From: Adiantum capillus-veneris
Taxonomy: Eukaryota > Streptophyta > Polypodiopsida > Polypodiales > Pteridaceae
Direction of reading: 5' to 3'
Length of the DNA stretch: 64,000 bases
NCBI GenBank assembly: GCA_014529385.2
Contig: CM043959.1
Location: 64,305,753-64,369,752, forward strand
The notes beneath the pieces are model-generated. The model was not told the DNA's origin. It saw nothing but the letters and a program-made list of their open reading frames with translations, and ran no database searches. Positions 62,319 to 64,000 of the stretch are shown here, one piece after another. The translations under genes and the position numbers were made by a program. The stretch's first letter is position 1, and each line of letters begins with the position of its first letter.

Positions 62319-63085
62319 TGTTAAGTATGGAGCCTGATTTACCCTTGTAATTTTCTGTGGTAAAAGCGCACATTTGTAAGGCCCCCATTATGAGGAGAAG
62401 CCATCGTGCGTGAAGGAAAATCACTCATTGGAAACGAAAATTTTCACGGACAAGAATCAGGGGCAACTTTAGAGGCCTCGGGGGCGGAGGCCCCCGAGAC
62501 TTTTTTTTTGCCCGGAATATTATGGCCGGACGACGGCCGGAAAGTGGTCGGAAAACAACCGGTCGGTTGGCCGGTGGCCGGCAGTCAATGGCCGGTGGCC
62601 GGTGGCCGGTGGTCGGAAGTCAATGGTCGGTGGCCGAATTCAAAAGCGGACTTGTCTTCTCAAGGGTGGCCACACATGGGCGGATTGGAGGGTCCGGTTT
62701 GGACTTATTCGCACAAGGGCGGCTACACGTGGCTGTCTCTCATAAGAGAGGGCAACCCTTTTGGCCTATAAAAGGAGGCCATTTCTACACACATTTCATT
62801 GTGTGAAGTTGATGCAACAAGGTGAGTGTGAGGTGGTGAGAGTGAAGCAAGGCGGGAGCTCTATCAAGGGTTTAATCCCTTTGTAAACAACTTCTTCTTT
62901 TGAAGTGCTAAAGCCATTGAGTGGCTACTTTCCCGTGGACGTAGCCCACATTGGGTGAACCACGTATATCGTGTGTACTCTCTCTCTCTCTCTCTCTACT
63001 CTATAATCTCTTGTGTGTGAAATCTATCTCTCTCCATTAAGTGATCTACTAAAAAATCTATTTAGCTACGTCTTATTTCCTAACA
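62319..63085 (+). repeat. COP-D 3' LTR
   Basis: Longer than the 5' copy, chiefly from extra GCCGGTG units near 62575-62610 offset by a missing CGCCGGAATATT-type segment; hairpin CTCGGGGGC-GGAG-GCCCCCGAG at 62477-62498 is perfect. Confidence 0.92.
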
Positions 63086-64000
63086 TTTCAAACCTCGCCT
63101 TTTTCTGTTGAGGTTCTTCTTGGTGTGCAGCCACTGCTTTCTTCTTCATCTCTTCAATCCTGGATTTCCTCTCTTCATTGTTTGAGCTCTCACTGCTATG
63201 AGCTTCATGAGAGCTTTCTGCCGATTCTTCATCTGACTTGTAAACTCTCTTTGATGACCATGTGGTTCTGGGAGAAGGCTGTGCAGACACAATCCATGTA
63301 ATATGGTATGGGGCAGGCGGCAAATTATCAGCCATGCCAATAGCATGGTATGTTATTCTTGTCAGTACCTCAAGTGCGCCCAAATAGGTGATTTTACCTT
63401 CTTTCTTGGTGCCCTTCAGCGTAGTTAGCACATACTACGCGTGATCAATAGGTTGCCTGGTTGTCAACTTCAACACTTGGGTGAATGTAGGCGCAACTAC
63501 ATGATTAGGGGTGGTGTACCGTGGCGGTCTCTTTGCTAGAAAGTGGAAGTGCTGGTGGTACAGACGTGCCGGTTCTTCTACTTGCCTTTGGATGAGGTCG
63601 GCAAAAGTTGCAGCAGCAGTCTCCTAGATGAAGGTGTCTGCAATCTTTCTGTCTCGAGCCCTCATTATCATCCCTTCTGTCGGCAACTTCAATGTCTTGA
63701 CCACAATCTCTTTTGTGATCACCACTTCTACTTTCTGCCCTTGTTGGTCAGTGATTTGGGCTGATCCATCTTCTTTAATTGTAGACAGGAGCTCATAGGC
63801 TTTCTGGAAATCTATGCCACATGGTTCTTGGTCGTAGAAGTCCCTGAGGCCCAGCCTTTTATTGGCTTCTTTTGTGTCTGGCTTTGCAGCGACATCATAG
63901 ATCTCTTTCGGTAGCAGTTTGCAGCTCTACTTGGTGTCCTTCTTCACTCTTGAACCTGCCTGTGAAAATTGTTGTATTGTTTTCCTCAAGCTGTTCTCTA
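63086..64000 (-). pseudogene. EL-H ORF, N-terminal part (start beyond window)
   Basis: Read from 64000 leftward in one frame with three in-frame TAGs (near 63930, 63625 and 63437): KTIQQFSQAGSRVKKDTK, CKLLPKEIYDVAAKPDTKEA, GIDFQKAYELLSTI (about 63820), a globular part with EVVITKEIVVKTLKLP and EGMIMRARDRKIADTF, then LYHQHFHFLAKRPPRYTTP (about 63540), LGALEVLTRITYHAIGMADN (about 63370), an acidic Ser-rich linker (ESAESSHEAHSSESSNNEE) and a basic helical end (EEMKKKAVAAHQEEPQQKKA). Crossing COP-D, ARFE joins REKQTYERS at 57570. The TAG stops look like CAG-to-TAG changes. Not recognised. Confidence 0.55.

Larger units (their letters stand above)
57571..63085 (+). mobile_element. COP-D: Ty1/Copia element inserted in EL-H
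   Basis: LTRs 57571-58318 (748 bp) and 62319-63085 (767 bp), TGTTAAGT...CCTAACA, with the target duplication TTTCA at 57566-57570 and 63086-63090. PBS TGGTATCAGAGC at 58321. Gag, protease, integrase, RT and RNase H in Copia order, inactivated by one stop in gag, a deletion in integrase, and a one-base shift before the RNase H. Removing it joins the EL-H frame on both sides. Confidence 0.93.
55141..64000 (-). mobile_element. EL-H: unidentified element with a long coiled-coil ORF, split by COP-D
   Basis: A minus-strand coding region enters from beyond 64000 and ends near 55179, with COP-D (57571-63085) inserted in it. The candidate polypurine tract (55141-55154) suggests an LTR element, but no RT, protease or integrase is seen. 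It carries several stops and frameshifts, so this copy is inactive. It could be a large non-autonomous retroelement. Confidence 0.5.

Overview
The window looks like nuclear DNA of a land plant with a large, repeat-rich genome. It is almost wall-to-wall LTR retrotransposons of both plant superfamilies (Ty1/Copia and Ty3/Gypsy), with plant-type primer-binding sites (TGGTATCAGAGC), long LTRs full of GT/CT/GA tracts, and no tRNA, rRNA or intact host gene. The species cannot be named from this sequence. A large-genome fern, lycophyte or gymnosperm is a guess only.

Layout. (1) GYP1, a minus-strand Gypsy element, fills 1-15872; its gag-pol runs off the left edge. Its long 5' LTR is split by GYP2, a plus-strand Gypsy element (5368-13682, target duplication CCGT), whose own 3' LTR carries a 1.7-kb insertion. 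(2) 15873-20883 holds the only intron-bearing gene-like unit, a decayed minus-strand gene (17562-19786), then a G-rich tract. (3) LARD-E, a minus-strand gag-only element with LTRs of about 3.2 kb, runs from 20884 to 42552. Its left LTR contains COP-B, a young intact Copia element (23179-28457, TSD CAAGG, one 1449-codon ORF). Its right LTR is split by an unidentified insert (INS-G) that itself contains NA-F (35688-40478, TSD ATACT), an element with a protease-like ORF but no reverse transcriptase. (4) 42560-44888 holds two decayed Copia fragments in opposite orientation. (5) LARD-A (44889-50450) shares LTRs and gag with GYP1 but lacks pol. (6) COP-C (51611-54592) is an internally deleted Copia element. 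(7) EL-H, a minus-strand unit encoding a long unidentified coiled-coil protein (55141 to beyond 64000), is interrupted by COP-D (57571-63085, TSD TTTCA).

How the parts relate. GYP1 has the machinery (gag, protease, RT, two RNase H-like regions, integrase) that LARD-A lacks, and the two share LTR ends, so they look like an autonomous/non-autonomous family pair. LARD-E and NA-F also lack RT and integrase and would have needed helpers. Only COP-B looks competent. The others carry stop codons, frameshifts or deletions. Several truncated LTR edges fall exactly in dinucleotide tracts, which may be biological or an assembly effect.
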